The position numbers and the translations under genes were made by a program. From the NCBI GenBank assembly GCA_002410325.1, contig DHRK01000055.1, positions 13,640 through 77,639 of the forward strand: DNA of 64,000 bases, given 5' to 3'. Shown piece after piece: positions 1 to 7,198 of the stretch. Origin of the DNA: Syntrophomonas sp. UBA5314. GTDB taxonomy: Bacteria; Bacillota; Syntrophomonadia; Syntrophomonadales; Syntrophomonadaceae. Numbering within the stretch: position 1 is the first letter of the stretch; each line of letters opens with the position of its first letter. Under the pieces are notes generated by a model. The model worked only from the letters and a program-made list of their open reading frames with translations, had not been told where the DNA came from and searched no databases.

Positions 1-458
1 CCGTTCCAATCGACATTGGCCCCGAAGCCTCTGGCAATAAAGCTCAAAGGCACGCACATGCGGCTGTTAACGATTTCCGGCGCTACGTCCATGTCAACTG
101 CCGTATCGCTGCCGAATTCATTGACAAAATGAGCTCCCCGGTCGTCCACGGTAAGGAATAGCTGAACGTTCCGGTACTCAATGCGAGCCTGAAGCCCACT
201 TTCCGTGCCATAGGCGCTGACATCGGCGCCAAAAGCCAGGGCGATGGCGCTCAAGGGCACCATAGTCCGCCCGTCTTTTATATAAGGAGCTGCATCCAGT
301 TGTTGACTGCTGCCGTCGACCAGCATGGTCCGGCTGCCGATCTGCATTTTGATGGTGGCTGCTTGAGCGGACAGCGCAAATAGCAAGGTAAATAAAATTG
401 CCAGCAGGCTTACTTGCAGGAGCCTGCTTCCTACTCGGCCGTTGGATATAATTCCCAT
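1..458 (-). CDS. Copper-amine-oxidase-like N-terminal domain protein, partial
   Basis: The reading frame runs off the left edge, so only the first 152 residues are visible. An ATG at 456-458 follows a good AGGAGG site 5-6 bases upstream. The first 33 or so residues form a signal peptide: basic start, hydrophobic stretch, then an SAQAA-type cleavage site. After it come two halves of the copper amine oxidase N-domain pattern (GRTMVPLSAIALAFGADV and MCVPLSFIARGFGANV). In Firmicutes this domain is a secreted wall- or substrate-binding module and is not an enzyme. Related domains occur in this window at 29952-31232 and 34137-35072. The C-terminal function cannot be judged because it is cut off. 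Confidence 0.8.
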   Translation of the reverse strand, partial: MGIISNGRVGSRLLQVSLLAILFTLLFALSAQAATIKMQIGSRTMLVDGSSQQLDAAPYIKDGRTMVPLSAIALAFGADVSAYGTESGLQARIEYRNVQLFLTVDDRGAHFVNEFGSDTAVDMDVAPEIVNSRMCVPLSFIARGFGANVDWN

Positions 459-584
459 TAAATCGCCTCCTCTTATTATTCCTCCAGTTTCTTTAGTGTC
501 CAATATTTTCTGTCTCACGTCCAGCATTTATTGCGCCCAAGTCTGAGTTGCACTCAAATTGGTTTCCGTTGGGGCAGAGTGTAG

Positions 585-608
585 AAAAAGGGGGCCATAT
601 CCCCCTTT
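585..608 (-). terminator. Rho-independent terminator of the DUF1858 gene
   Basis: On the minus strand, AAGGGGG and CCCCCTT pair around a six-base loop and run into TTTTT. It begins six bases after the second (TGA) stop of the small redox gene at 614-868. This placement supports that gene extending through its internal UGA. Confidence 0.85.
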
Positions 609-613
609 CAAGC

Positions 614-868
614 TCAATTCTTCTTCTTGTTTTTTAACAATGACCGCAGGGTCACCGGTTGTTGGCGGCTTATTTCATATTCCTGCTTCATCTTCTCCAG
701 TTTGTTTATGAGTTCGTCCAGATTTTGGCCGCTGTCTCGAGCAGCCTGCTCGAGAGTCAGTGAACCGACGCCTCAACCCATGCACTTTACCCGGTGGTCG
801 GCCAGCAAGCGCTGTGAACCAGGAATATCGCGTAAAATCTCCTTGATCGGAGTCGTTCGGGAATACAT
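614..868 (-). CDS. DUF1858-type redox protein with probable selenocysteine (CxxU)
   Basis: An 84-residue reading frame is interrupted only by UGA at codon 32 (773-775). Upstream of it is PIKEILRDIPGSQRLL and then C29-M-G-[UGA]-G; downstream, in frame, SLTLEQAARDSG and LDELINKL continue. This is the DUF1858 / hybrid-cluster-protein-associated redox disulfide pattern, in which the residue at the UGA is normally the second Cys of CxxC. Homology on both sides of the UGA, a GGGGGG ribosome site before ATG 868, a SECIS-like hairpin at 732-760 and a terminator just after the last stop all argue for decoding as Sec rather than a broken gene. A thiol/selenol redox role is inferred. The partner is unknown. 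No selA, selB or selC lies in the window. The alternative is a nonsense mutation or sequencing error. Confidence 0.8.
732..760 (-). promoter_or_regulatory. Bacterial SECIS-like hairpin
   Basis: Reading the minus strand, CTCGAGCA and TGCTCGAG form a perfect 8-bp stem around a GGC loop. One further T-A pair and a CTG/CAG pairing follow below a two-base bulge. The loop starts 26 bases after the UGA and begins with GG. The apex GCAGGCUGC closely resembles the well-known E. coli fdhF apex GCAGGUCUGC. Spacing and loop fit the published bacterial SECIS consensus. Confidence 0.7.
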
Positions 869-919
869 TGTTACACCCCCCTGATTTATCTCATGTTTTT
901 GTCACATTCTCTTCTATGT

Positions 920-950
920 AACCGGGGCTCCATATAGATAAAACCCGGTT
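920..950 (-). other. Intergenic hairpin between nfo and the DUF1858 gene
   Basis: AACCGGG and CCCGGTT are perfect 7-base inverted arms separated by 17 bases, in the short gap upstream of the redox-protein gene on the minus strand. There is no T-run next to the stem, so it may be an mRNA structure rather than a terminator. Confidence 0.4.
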
Positions 951-984
951 GGGCTTGGAAAAACGGCCCCCGGTTGCCCGCCGG

Positions 985-1818
985 TCATGAATGGCAGGCC
1001 TCCCGCATCAGCCTGATTTCCTCGGCGTAACCGGGTAATTCATTGGGGGTCTCCAGATAAAAGGGCAGGTGGCGCAGCCGGGGATGCTTGATGACGTTTA
1101 TCAAACCTTCCATACCGATACTGCCCTCCCCGATTTTGGCATGGCGGTCCTTGTGGCTGGCATAGGGGGTCAGGCTGTCATTCAGATGGATGGCTTTCAG
1201 CTTGTTAAGGCCGATTATCTCATCAAATTGCGCCAGAACCCGGTCCAGATCCTTGACGATATCGTAGCCGGCTGAATATACGTGGCAGGTATCTAGGCAT
1301 ACTCCCATTTTTTCAGCCAGATTTACACTGTTCAAAATGGCCTTGAGCTCTTCAAAGCGGCTGCCCACTTCGCTGCCTTTACCGGACATGGCCTCCAGCA
1401 AAACCGTGGTGCTCTGTTCTGGCCGCAAGACCTTGTTGAGCAGTTGGGTGATGTGTTCAATACCGGCCTCAATCCCCTGACCGCCGTGGTTGCCCGGATG
1501 GAAATTATACAGGTTGTTGGGTAGATACTCCATTCTGTCCAGGTCTTCATTCATTACCAAAAGGGCAAATTCTCTGACATAGGCTTCGGGAGAACACGGG
1601 TTGAGGGTGTAGGGGGCGTGGCCCAAAATTGGCGCAAAATTATGCTCCCGGGTCAGCTGCATCAACGCCGCGGCATCTTTGGGGTCCATCGCTTTAGCTT
1701 TACTGCCCCGAGGATTGCGGGTGAAGAACTGAAAGGTATTGGCTCCGATAGAAAGGGCTTGCTTGCCCATATGCAGATATCCTTTTGATGCAGACAAATG
1801 GCACCCTATATTTAACAT
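985..1818 (-). CDS. nfo: Endonuclease IV (AP endonuclease)
   Basis: A 277-residue protein of usual length for the family. It shows the N-terminal IGCHLSASKG, HAPYTLN, NFHPG, LLEAM, LDTCHVYSAGYD, HLNDS and the late HAKIGEGSIG and ETPN blocks, which carry the His, Glu and Asp zinc ligands of the TIM-barrel AP endonuclease. It cuts DNA 5' of abasic sites in base-excision repair in the cytoplasm. The start is ATG 1818. It lies upstream of the small redox gene on the same strand, 116 bases apart with an intergenic hairpin, so co-transcription is possible but not certain. Confidence 0.95.
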   Translation of the reverse strand: MLNIGCHLSASKGYLHMGKQALSIGANTFQFFTRNPRGSKAKAMDPKDAAALMQLTREHNFAPILGHAPYTLNPCSPEAYVREFALLVMNEDLDRMEYLPNNLYNFHPGNHGGQGIEAGIEHITQLLNKVLRPEQSTTVLLEAMSGKGSEVGSRFEELKAILNSVNLAEKMGVCLDTCHVYSAGYDIVKDLDRVLAQFDEIIGLNKLKAIHLNDSLTPYASHKDRHAKIGEGSIGMEGLINVIKHPRLRHLPFYLETPNELPGYAEEIRLMREACHS

Positions 1819-1937
1819 GCAATTAAACCTCCGCCCGACGATCGTTCAGTTTCTAGTCAACATTTTTATTATCTTGCAGGGAGATCAAAATATCCAGTCT
1901 TATTTAGAATCATAAGCTTTGAATTTACCGAGAGTAT

Positions 1938-2147
1938 TCATTCGAAATAAAATAGATCTTCAAATTTCTTATCCAGAGCGATACAAAGAATAAGAGCTAA
2001 TTTTGCAGTCGGGCAGAATTGTCCTGTTTCGATCGAACTTATAGTTTGACGTGATACACCAACCAGTCCCGCTAAATCACCTTGCGATAGACTCTTTTCA
2101 GCTCTAGCCACTTTTAACCGGTTTTTTAATACCAGTTTATTATTCAT
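1938..2147 (-). CDS. Small XRE/Cro-CI transcriptional regulator
   Basis: A 69-residue stand-alone helix-turn-helix protein. Residues 8-62 show the Cro/CI pattern RLKVARAEKSLSQGDLA, then VSRQTISSIETG, then a third/fourth helix ending DLFYF. No sensor domain is present. GAGGT precedes ATG 2147, and the stop of the upstream membrane gene is only 6 bases away, so the two form one minus-strand operon. Such pairs in Firmicutes are often autoregulated. Two near-identical palindromes upstream of the pair (2496-2576) are the likely operators. Confidence 0.85.
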   Translation of the reverse strand: MNNKLVLKNRLKVARAEKSLSQGDLAGLVGVSRQTISSIETGQFCPTAKLALILCIALDKKFEDLFYFE

Positions 2148-2153
2148 AAAGTG

Positions 2154-2465
2154 CTACCTCCCAATAAAGAACAGATAAATATACCAGCTGACAATAAGAG
2201 TCCCAATTATACCTAACACAAGATAGGCTTTCTTTTTTAAATTTTTATATTGATAAATACTGGACGCAGCCCAGTAAGCCCAAAAAATAGCTGAATATCC
2301 CGCTATACTTCCACCTCTGACAGCGGAGGCAATACCAAAAAGTGCTGCCAGGCTCATCATGGCGATTACTCCCCAAGAAAAAGAAGTATGATAAAAGCTC
2401 TCTTCCCTTTCATCCATATATTTATTGTCTTTCCGGCTTTGTCGCAATACTTCTTCTTTATTCAT
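2154..2465 (-). CDS. Three-helix membrane protein paired with XRE regulator
   Basis: A 103-residue protein with a charged, predicted cytoplasmic N-terminus (NKEEVLRQSRKDNKYMDEREE) and about three hydrophobic segments near residues 33-53, 58-77 and 82-102. I chose ATG 2463-2465 because AAGGAG sits 8 bases before it; an in-frame start at 2501 has no such site. The pairing with a tiny XRE gene resembles DUF6442-like families of Clostridia, but I cannot confirm the family. Function unknown; the neighbouring XRE gene suggests a regulated stress or quorum role at most. Confidence 0.7.
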   Translation of the reverse strand: MNKEEVLRQSRKDNKYMDEREESFYHTSFSWGVIAMMSLAALFGIASAVRGGSIAGYSAIFWAYWAASSIYQYKNLKKKAYLVLGIIGTLIVSWYIYLFFIGR

Positions 2466-2495
2466 TTCTAAAAACTCCTTTCGGGTCCCTTGACT

Positions 2496-2576
2496 TGACA
2501 AGTATAATTGTCATATATAAAACATAACTTGTCAATATCATAACATAACTTTGCAGGTAGACAAGTATAATTATCA
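2496..2576. promoter_or_regulatory. Two tandem operator palindromes upstream of the XRE operon
   Basis: TGACAAGTATAATTGTCA at 2496-2513 is an exact inverted repeat (TGACAA-N6-TTGTCA). AGACAAGTATAATTATCA at 2559-2576 is a near copy 63 bases away, about six helical turns. Both lie in the AT-rich leader of the minus-strand pair at 1938-2465. A TATGAT-like -10 lies between them on the minus strand. They are probably the binding sites of the XRE protein. The remaining stretch to 2784 shows no further feature I can support. Confidence 0.6.
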
Positions 2577-2784
2577 ATAAACATTTAAACTTGCGCCTGG
2601 GTTAAAACCTACAAGATTGATTGAATAATCTGAAGGAAGGCTTAATAGTAACGATTGTTCTTGTGCCCACCTGATTCACTCAACTCACTGAACGTATGAA
2701 AAGTTCTAATTTTGGGTTAAAATTCAGAAAATAGATGGTACTGCATAAAAAGTTCAAATACAACAGGGGTCAGGAATCAAGCGG

Positions 2785-4539
2785 ATGGGTAAAGAGATAA
2801 ACGCGGCGAGGGGGAGCATTATGCGCTATGTAAATATCGATTTTGCAGAGATTCGTCCGGTGGCGGGCGGCCAGGAGGAAGCCGATCTGCTGCTCGTAAA
2901 CGGGCGGGTGGCCTGCGTCTATTCCGGAGAGCTGCTGGATGCGGCGGTTGCCGTTAAAAATGGTATCATTGCCGGGGTGGGGGATTATAAGCGGGGCAAA
3001 AAGGTGCTTGATCTGCAGGGCGCCTGCCTTCTCCCCGGTTTTATTGACAGCCATATCCATATCGAAAGTTCCATGCTGACCCCCGCGGCCTTTGCCGAAG
3101 CTGCTCTGCCCCACGGGACTACCGCGGTATTGGCCGATCCTCATGAAATTGTCAACGTTATGGGCCTTGACGGGTGGCGCTATATGGTTGAAGCGTCCCG
3201 GGGCCTGCCCCTGGACTTCTTATGGCAGATACCTTCCTGTGTTCCGGCAACCCATCTGGAAACCGGCGGGGGGCGCATCGGACCCGCTGAATTAGACCAG
3301 GCCCTGGAACTGTTCCCGGAGTGCACGGCCCTGGCCGAGATGATGAATTTTCCCGGCGTAGTCTATGGACTGCCGCCGGTTTTGGAACTCATTCAAAAGG
3401 CCCGGCAGCGGGGCCTGTTGGTGGAGGGTCATGCTCCCGGGCTTTCCGGATCAGACCTGAACGCCTACCTGGCGGCTGGCTGCAGCAGCGACCACGAATG
3501 CACCACGGCCGGGGAAGCCCTGGAGAAGCTCCGTTTGGGTATGCGCATCCTGATCAGGGAAGGTTCCGCGGCCCGGAATTTGGACGACTTGCTGCCCATA
3601 ATCACTCCCTTGAACAGCCATCGCTGCTGCTTCTGTTCCGATGACCGCCATCCGGCCGATCTGCTTCAGGACGGGCACATGGACCACATCCTGCGCCGGG
3701 CGGTAAAAGCTGGACTGCCCCCCCTGCAGGCCGTTCAGATGGTCACCTTGAATCCCGCTCAGCACCACCGGCTGCACGGGCGCGGAGCCATAGCCCCCGG
3801 CTGCCTGGCTGACCTGGCGGTGGTGAACAATCTTAAAGATTTCCAGGTGCAAAAAGTATTTAAACAGGGAAAACTGGTGGCCAGGAACGGGCAGTATCTC
3901 GTTTCTCCGGGTGAAATAAAAGATCAAGTTCCCGTTTATCCCCTTAAGATGCCTGAACTCAAAGGGCGCTTCCGGCTCCCGCTCAGGCAAAAGGCCCATT
4001 CCGTAAAAGTGATCGAAGCTATACCGGGACAGGTTCTGACCAGGAAAGTGATTGTACCAGCCGGCGAAGCCCTATCAGATCCGGGCATTAATCGACTGGC
4101 GGTGGTGGAACGCCACGGAGTCAACGGCAATATAGCCCTGGGCCTGGTAAAGGGCTTTGAGTTGGCGCGCGGGGCGCTGGCTTCATCGGTGGCCCATGAC
4201 AGCCACAACCTGATCATGGTGGGCAAAGATGAAAAGAGCATGGAACGAGCCGCCCGGGCCGTTGCCGAAATGGGCGGGGGAATGGCGGCGGTAGATGGTG
4301 AAACGGTCCTGGCTTCCCTGGCCCTGCCGGTTGCCGGCCTTATGTCTCTCTGTTCCGCCGGAGAGGTGGCGGCCGGATATGAAGCTATTGAAAATGCGGC
4401 CCGCCAGCTGGGCTGCAAGCTGCCCTCACCCTTTATGACCCTGTCCTTCCTGGCCCTGCCGGTGATACCTGAATTGCGCCTTACCGACCGGGGACTGGTG
4501 GATATCGATGCCTTTGATCTTGTTGAACTATGGGATTGA
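2785..4539 (+). CDS. adeC: Adenine deaminase
   Basis: A 584-residue member of the amidohydrolase superfamily of normal length for bacterial AdeC. It has the N-terminal LLLVNGRV / GIIAGVG sandwich, the metal motif DSHIHIESSM near residue 90, the ADPHEI block, EGHAPG, the CCFCSDDRHP segment, and a C-terminal adenine-deaminase domain (SVAHDSHNL, LSLPVAG-like). It hydrolyses adenine to hypoxanthine and ammonia in purine salvage using a dinuclear metal site. It stands alone. A second possible start is ATG 2821, which has GGGGGAG close upstream; the upstream start is kept because of only weak differences. A long perfect hairpin follows at 4556. Confidence 0.93.
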   Translation: MGKEINAARGSIMRYVNIDFAEIRPVAGGQEEADLLLVNGRVACVYSGELLDAAVAVKNGIIAGVGDYKRGKKVLDLQGACLLPGFIDSHIHIESSMLTPAAFAEAALPHGTTAVLADPHEIVNVMGLDGWRYMVEASRGLPLDFLWQIPSCVPATHLETGGGRIGPAELDQALELFPECTALAEMMNFPGVVYGLPPVLELIQKARQRGLLVEGHAPGLSGSDLNAYLAAGCSSDHECTTAGEALEKLRLGMRILIREGSAARNLDDLLPIITPLNSHRCCFCSDDRHPADLLQDGHMDHILRRAVKAGLPPLQAVQMVTLNPAQHHRLHGRGAIAPGCLADLAVVNNLKDFQVQKVFKQGKLVARNGQYLVSPGEIKDQVPVYPLKMPELKGRFRLPLRQKAHSVKVIEAIPGQVLTRKVIVPAGEALSDPGINRLAVVERHGVNGNIALGLVKGFELARGALASSVAHDSHNLIMVGKDEKSMERAARAVAEMGGGMAAVDGETVLASLALPVAGLMSLCSAGEVAAGYEAIENAARQLGCKLPSPFMTLSFLALPVIPELRLTDRGLVDIDAFDLVELWD

Positions 4540-4555
4540 CATAGCAATCCTTCTA

Positions 4556-4600
4556 AAGCAAGCAGGAGGGGGCGCTGTACGCGCCCCCTCCTGCTTGCTT
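4556..4600. terminator. 20-bp perfect hairpin after adeC
   Basis: AAGCAAGCAGGAGGGGGCGC and its exact reverse complement surround a five-base loop. The hairpin starts 16 bases after the adeC stop. There is no T-run on either side (GTGAAAC follows), so it is an atypical terminator or a transcript-end stabiliser. Positions 4601-4774 hold nothing I recognise. Confidence 0.6.
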
Positions 4601-4774
4601 GTGAAACTATATTGGGAGGTCTAATATGTCAAATGGGATTCCATATTAACAATTATCGGGTATGAACCTTAAAATAACCTGAATAAACGCGGAATTTGTA
4701 CTGAATTGGCCGGCAATGATTATGGCAAATTAGAAGCAGAGCCAGTTTAAAAAGGGCTGCTCATACGATGGTTA

Positions 4775-4803
4775 TTGTAAATGCAAGCCACAACCGCTAT
4801 AAA
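4775..4803 (+). promoter_or_regulatory. Probable sigma-A promoter of the AcoR-like regulator
   Basis: TTGTAA (4775-4780), a 17-base spacer and TATAAA (4798-4803) stand 36 bases before the ATG of the regulator at 4840. The -10 is near consensus and the -35 is weaker. Confidence 0.5.
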
Positions 4804-4839
4804 TTTAGATAAGAATAGTTATTGTAGGTGGTATGGTTT

Positions 4840-6852
4840 ATGAAAAACAAAAATAATACTGATGTCTACACGGCCTGGCAGGCATTGATAAATGAAAAGA
4901 CGGTTGGCGACGACCGGGTCAGAACCGAAATTGTACAGTCCTGGTTGAGAAGCAGGGTGGTTGACCCCTTCTCCAAACACCGCCACCAGCTGCCCAACCG
5001 CTTGCTGCAGAGCAAACTGGCGGAAAACGTGCACCTCATTTCGCTGGCCAGACCGGTGATCAGGGAACTCAGTGAGATTGAGGGTCTTGACCTCGCGGCT
5101 TTAACCGACCTCGACGCTTACATCGTTGATATAGCGGGTAAAAATGAATATTATGAGCTTTTGGGTCTTCGTTTTCAGGAACAGGATGTCGGCACCAATG
5201 CCATTGGAACTGCCCTGGTCTTAGACCGACCTATTGAAGTAAAGGGCAGCGAACATTATCGGCAGGTCTATCACACGGCCAGCGGAGCGGCTGTGCCGGT
5301 GCACAACCGGGAAGCCCTGGTCGGTGTGCTGGCTGCCTACTGCATGTCGGGCCCCCTTCCGGCAGGAATTATCCAGGCCCTGAAGCTGGGGGTAAAAATA
5401 ATCGAAAACCAGTTTCAATACAAAGCGGAGCAATCACAGATAACCCATATCTATCATAACACCTGTTCTTCCATCATCGACTTTTTCCATGACGGGTTTT
5501 TTGTGGTGGATGCCCAGGACAACCTGATCAATGTCAACCAGAGCTGCTGTCAAATGCTGGGCGTAGCTGACCGGGAATCATTGATCGGGGAATACCTGGG
5601 CAACCTGCTGGCCGATGACGCTTCAGTCCTGGCCAACCTTTTATCCAGTGATCCCAATCAGTTTGTAAACAAGTTTTCATTAAAGGGCCCTGCGGGCATT
5701 ATACCCTGTTCCCTGGTTCGCCGGCGCATCACCCGAAATCCGGACGGTTCGCAGCAGACGGTGCTGGGTTTTGTCGTAGAAGGTAAAGAGCTGGAACCCG
5801 AAAAACGCCCGGCTTTATCCGGAGCTTATGGAGAAGATGCGTCCAGCGTAAATAATCTGATTGGCCACAGCGAAAAATGGAATGAAATAAAAAAGCTGGT
5901 CTTGAGGGCGGCCCGGGTATCTTCGAGCGTATTGATTGAAGGGGAAAGCGGTACCGGTAAAGAGCTGGTGGCCCGGGCCATTCATGAAGAAAGCGGGCTC
6001 AAGGGCCCCTTTGTGGCCATCAATTGCGGGGCCATTCCCAAGGAGCTGCTGCAGAGTGAATTGTTCGGTTATGAAGAAGGAGCTTTCACCGGAGCCCGCA
6101 AGGGAGGCGCCCTGGGGAAGCTGGAGTTAGGAGACGGCGGAACCGTATTCCTGGACGAGATTGGAGAAATGCCTTTTGACATGCAGGTAAACCTGCTCCG
6201 CTTCCTGCAGGATAAGATGGTGACCAGGATTGGCGGTGCTGTTTCTAAAAAGGTCGATGTAAGGATCATAGCGGCCACCAATCGCAGGCTGAAAACCGAG
6301 GTAAGCATGGGGCGCTTTCGCGAGGACCTCTACTACCGTCTGAATGTAATAAGTATCGAGCTGCCGCCGCTCCGGGAGCGGGAGTTGGATATTCCCCCCA
6401 TAACCCGCCATTTTATTCAAAGCATATGCCGTCAGTTTAAACGTGATATAGTCTCCATCAGCGACGCCGCCATGCATGTGCTCTGCGCCTACCGCTGGCC
6501 GGGGAATGTCCGGGAACTGCGCAATGTCATAGAAAACGCCATCGTTTTTACCGAGGGGAGCATTATCACCGAAGACCTGCTGCCTTCTTACCTGCGTGAG
6601 AATCTGTTTGCCAAGCTGCCGCCCTTGCCTGAGTCCGGGGAAGCGGCGGTTCTAAGCAACCATGAACTGCGCGGCTTGACTATTGAGGAGGCGCGCAAGA
6701 TAAATCAGAAAACGGCCGCCGAACTGGAGCGCAACGAAATATTGCAACTGCTCGACCAATACGGCGGAAACGTCAGTCAGGTGGCCCGGCATATGGGGAT
6801 TTCCCGCAACACCATCTATCGCAAAATGAAAAACTACAAGATAGAGGTTTAG
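4840..6852 (+). CDS. AcoR-like sigma-54 activator (GAF-PAS-AAA-HTH)
   Basis: A 670-residue enhancer-binding protein. The order is an AcoR-type N-terminal GAF-like region (about 60-190), a PAS domain (210-315), a sigma-54 AAA+ domain (340-570) with Walker A GESGTGKE near 367, the sigma-54 contact loop GAFTGA near 414, FLDEIGEM as Walker B and a REDLYYRL block, then a Fis-type helix-turn-helix ending VSQVARHMGISRNTIYRKM. I place the start at ATG 4840, 9 bases after AGGTGG; a GTG at 4828 is possible. It sits 346 bases upstream of the CoA-transferase/Fix operon, whose promoter is of the -24/-12 class, so it is very likely that operon's activator. The GAF/PAS input signal is unknown. Confidence 0.93.
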   Translation: MKNKNNTDVYTAWQALINEKTVGDDRVRTEIVQSWLRSRVVDPFSKHRHQLPNRLLQSKLAENVHLISLARPVIRELSEIEGLDLAALTDLDAYIVDIAGKNEYYELLGLRFQEQDVGTNAIGTALVLDRPIEVKGSEHYRQVYHTASGAAVPVHNREALVGVLAAYCMSGPLPAGIIQALKLGVKIIENQFQYKAEQSQITHIYHNTCSSIIDFFHDGFFVVDAQDNLINVNQSCCQMLGVADRESLIGEYLGNLLADDASVLANLLSSDPNQFVNKFSLKGPAGIIPCSLVRRRITRNPDGSQQTVLGFVVEGKELEPEKRPALSGAYGEDASSVNNLIGHSEKWNEIKKLVLRAARVSSSVLIEGESGTGKELVARAIHEESGLKGPFVAINCGAIPKELLQSELFGYEEGAFTGARKGGALGKLELGDGGTVFLDEIGEMPFDMQVNLLRFLQDKMVTRIGGAVSKKVDVRIIAATNRRLKTEVSMGRFREDLYYRLNVISIELPPLRERELDIPPITRHFIQSICRQFKRDIVSISDAAMHVLCAYRWPGNVRELRNVIENAIVFTEGSIITEDLLPSYLRENLFAKLPPLPESGEAAVLSNHELRGLTIEEARKINQKTAAELERNEILQLLDQYGGNVSQVARHMGISRNTIYRKMKNYKIEV

Positions 6853-6963
6853 GCAAAAATTCTGCAATCCAATTCATAGCCTGGCGCTAATCAAACGGTA
6901 TTTGTCACTGTCTGTACCACGATGTAGCTAATGGAACACAATAGAACAACATATTACAATTGG

Positions 6964-6976
6964 GGACACTTTTGAT
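6964..6976. promoter_or_regulatory. Putative enhancer (UAS) for the 7.07-kb sigma-54 promoter
   Basis: GGACACTTTTGAT lies about 100 bases upstream of the -24 element. Its reverse complement ATCAAAAGTGTCC recurs exactly at 40470-40482, again about 100 bases upstream of a sigma-54 promoter. An activator-binding role is inferred from position and conservation. Confidence 0.55.
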
Positions 6977-7021
6977 GGATTTATCATTGACCGGGTTATG
7001 ATACCGATGAACCCGGAAGGG

Positions 7022-7047
7022 ACCGCTTGTTTAGCGGCCTTTTTTTA
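7022..7047 (+). terminator. Rho-independent terminator of the regulator gene
   Basis: CCGCT (7023-7027) and AGCGG (7033-7037) pair around a five-base loop, followed by CC and a run of eight T. It ends transcription from the regulator just before the sigma-54 promoter at 7070. Confidence 0.75.
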
Positions 7048-7069
7048 TTTTCTGGCCCTGGCCAAAAAG

Positions 7070-7085
7070 TTGGCACGCTTATTGC
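7070..7085 (+). promoter_or_regulatory. Sigma-54 (-24/-12) promoter of the CoA-transferase/Fix operon
   Basis: TTGGCACGCTTATTGC matches the consensus TGGCAC-N5-TTGC exactly, with the GG and GC dinucleotides ten bases apart. The same 16 bases occur at 40579-40594. The start codon of the first gene is 113 bases downstream. Confidence 0.9.
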
Positions 7086-7198
7086 CATATATAAGGACAA
7101 ATTAAAAATACCAGTAAAACGCGGATAGAAAAAGGGAGGCGATAGATAAAACTGGAGAAGTGTTTTTGACAGCCTAATTATGAGAAAGGACGGATAAC

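Noticed and set aside
627..884. Plus-strand 85-codon open frame at the start of the window
   Set aside because: It is the complement of the DUF1858 gene, has no ribosome site and shows no protein family pattern.
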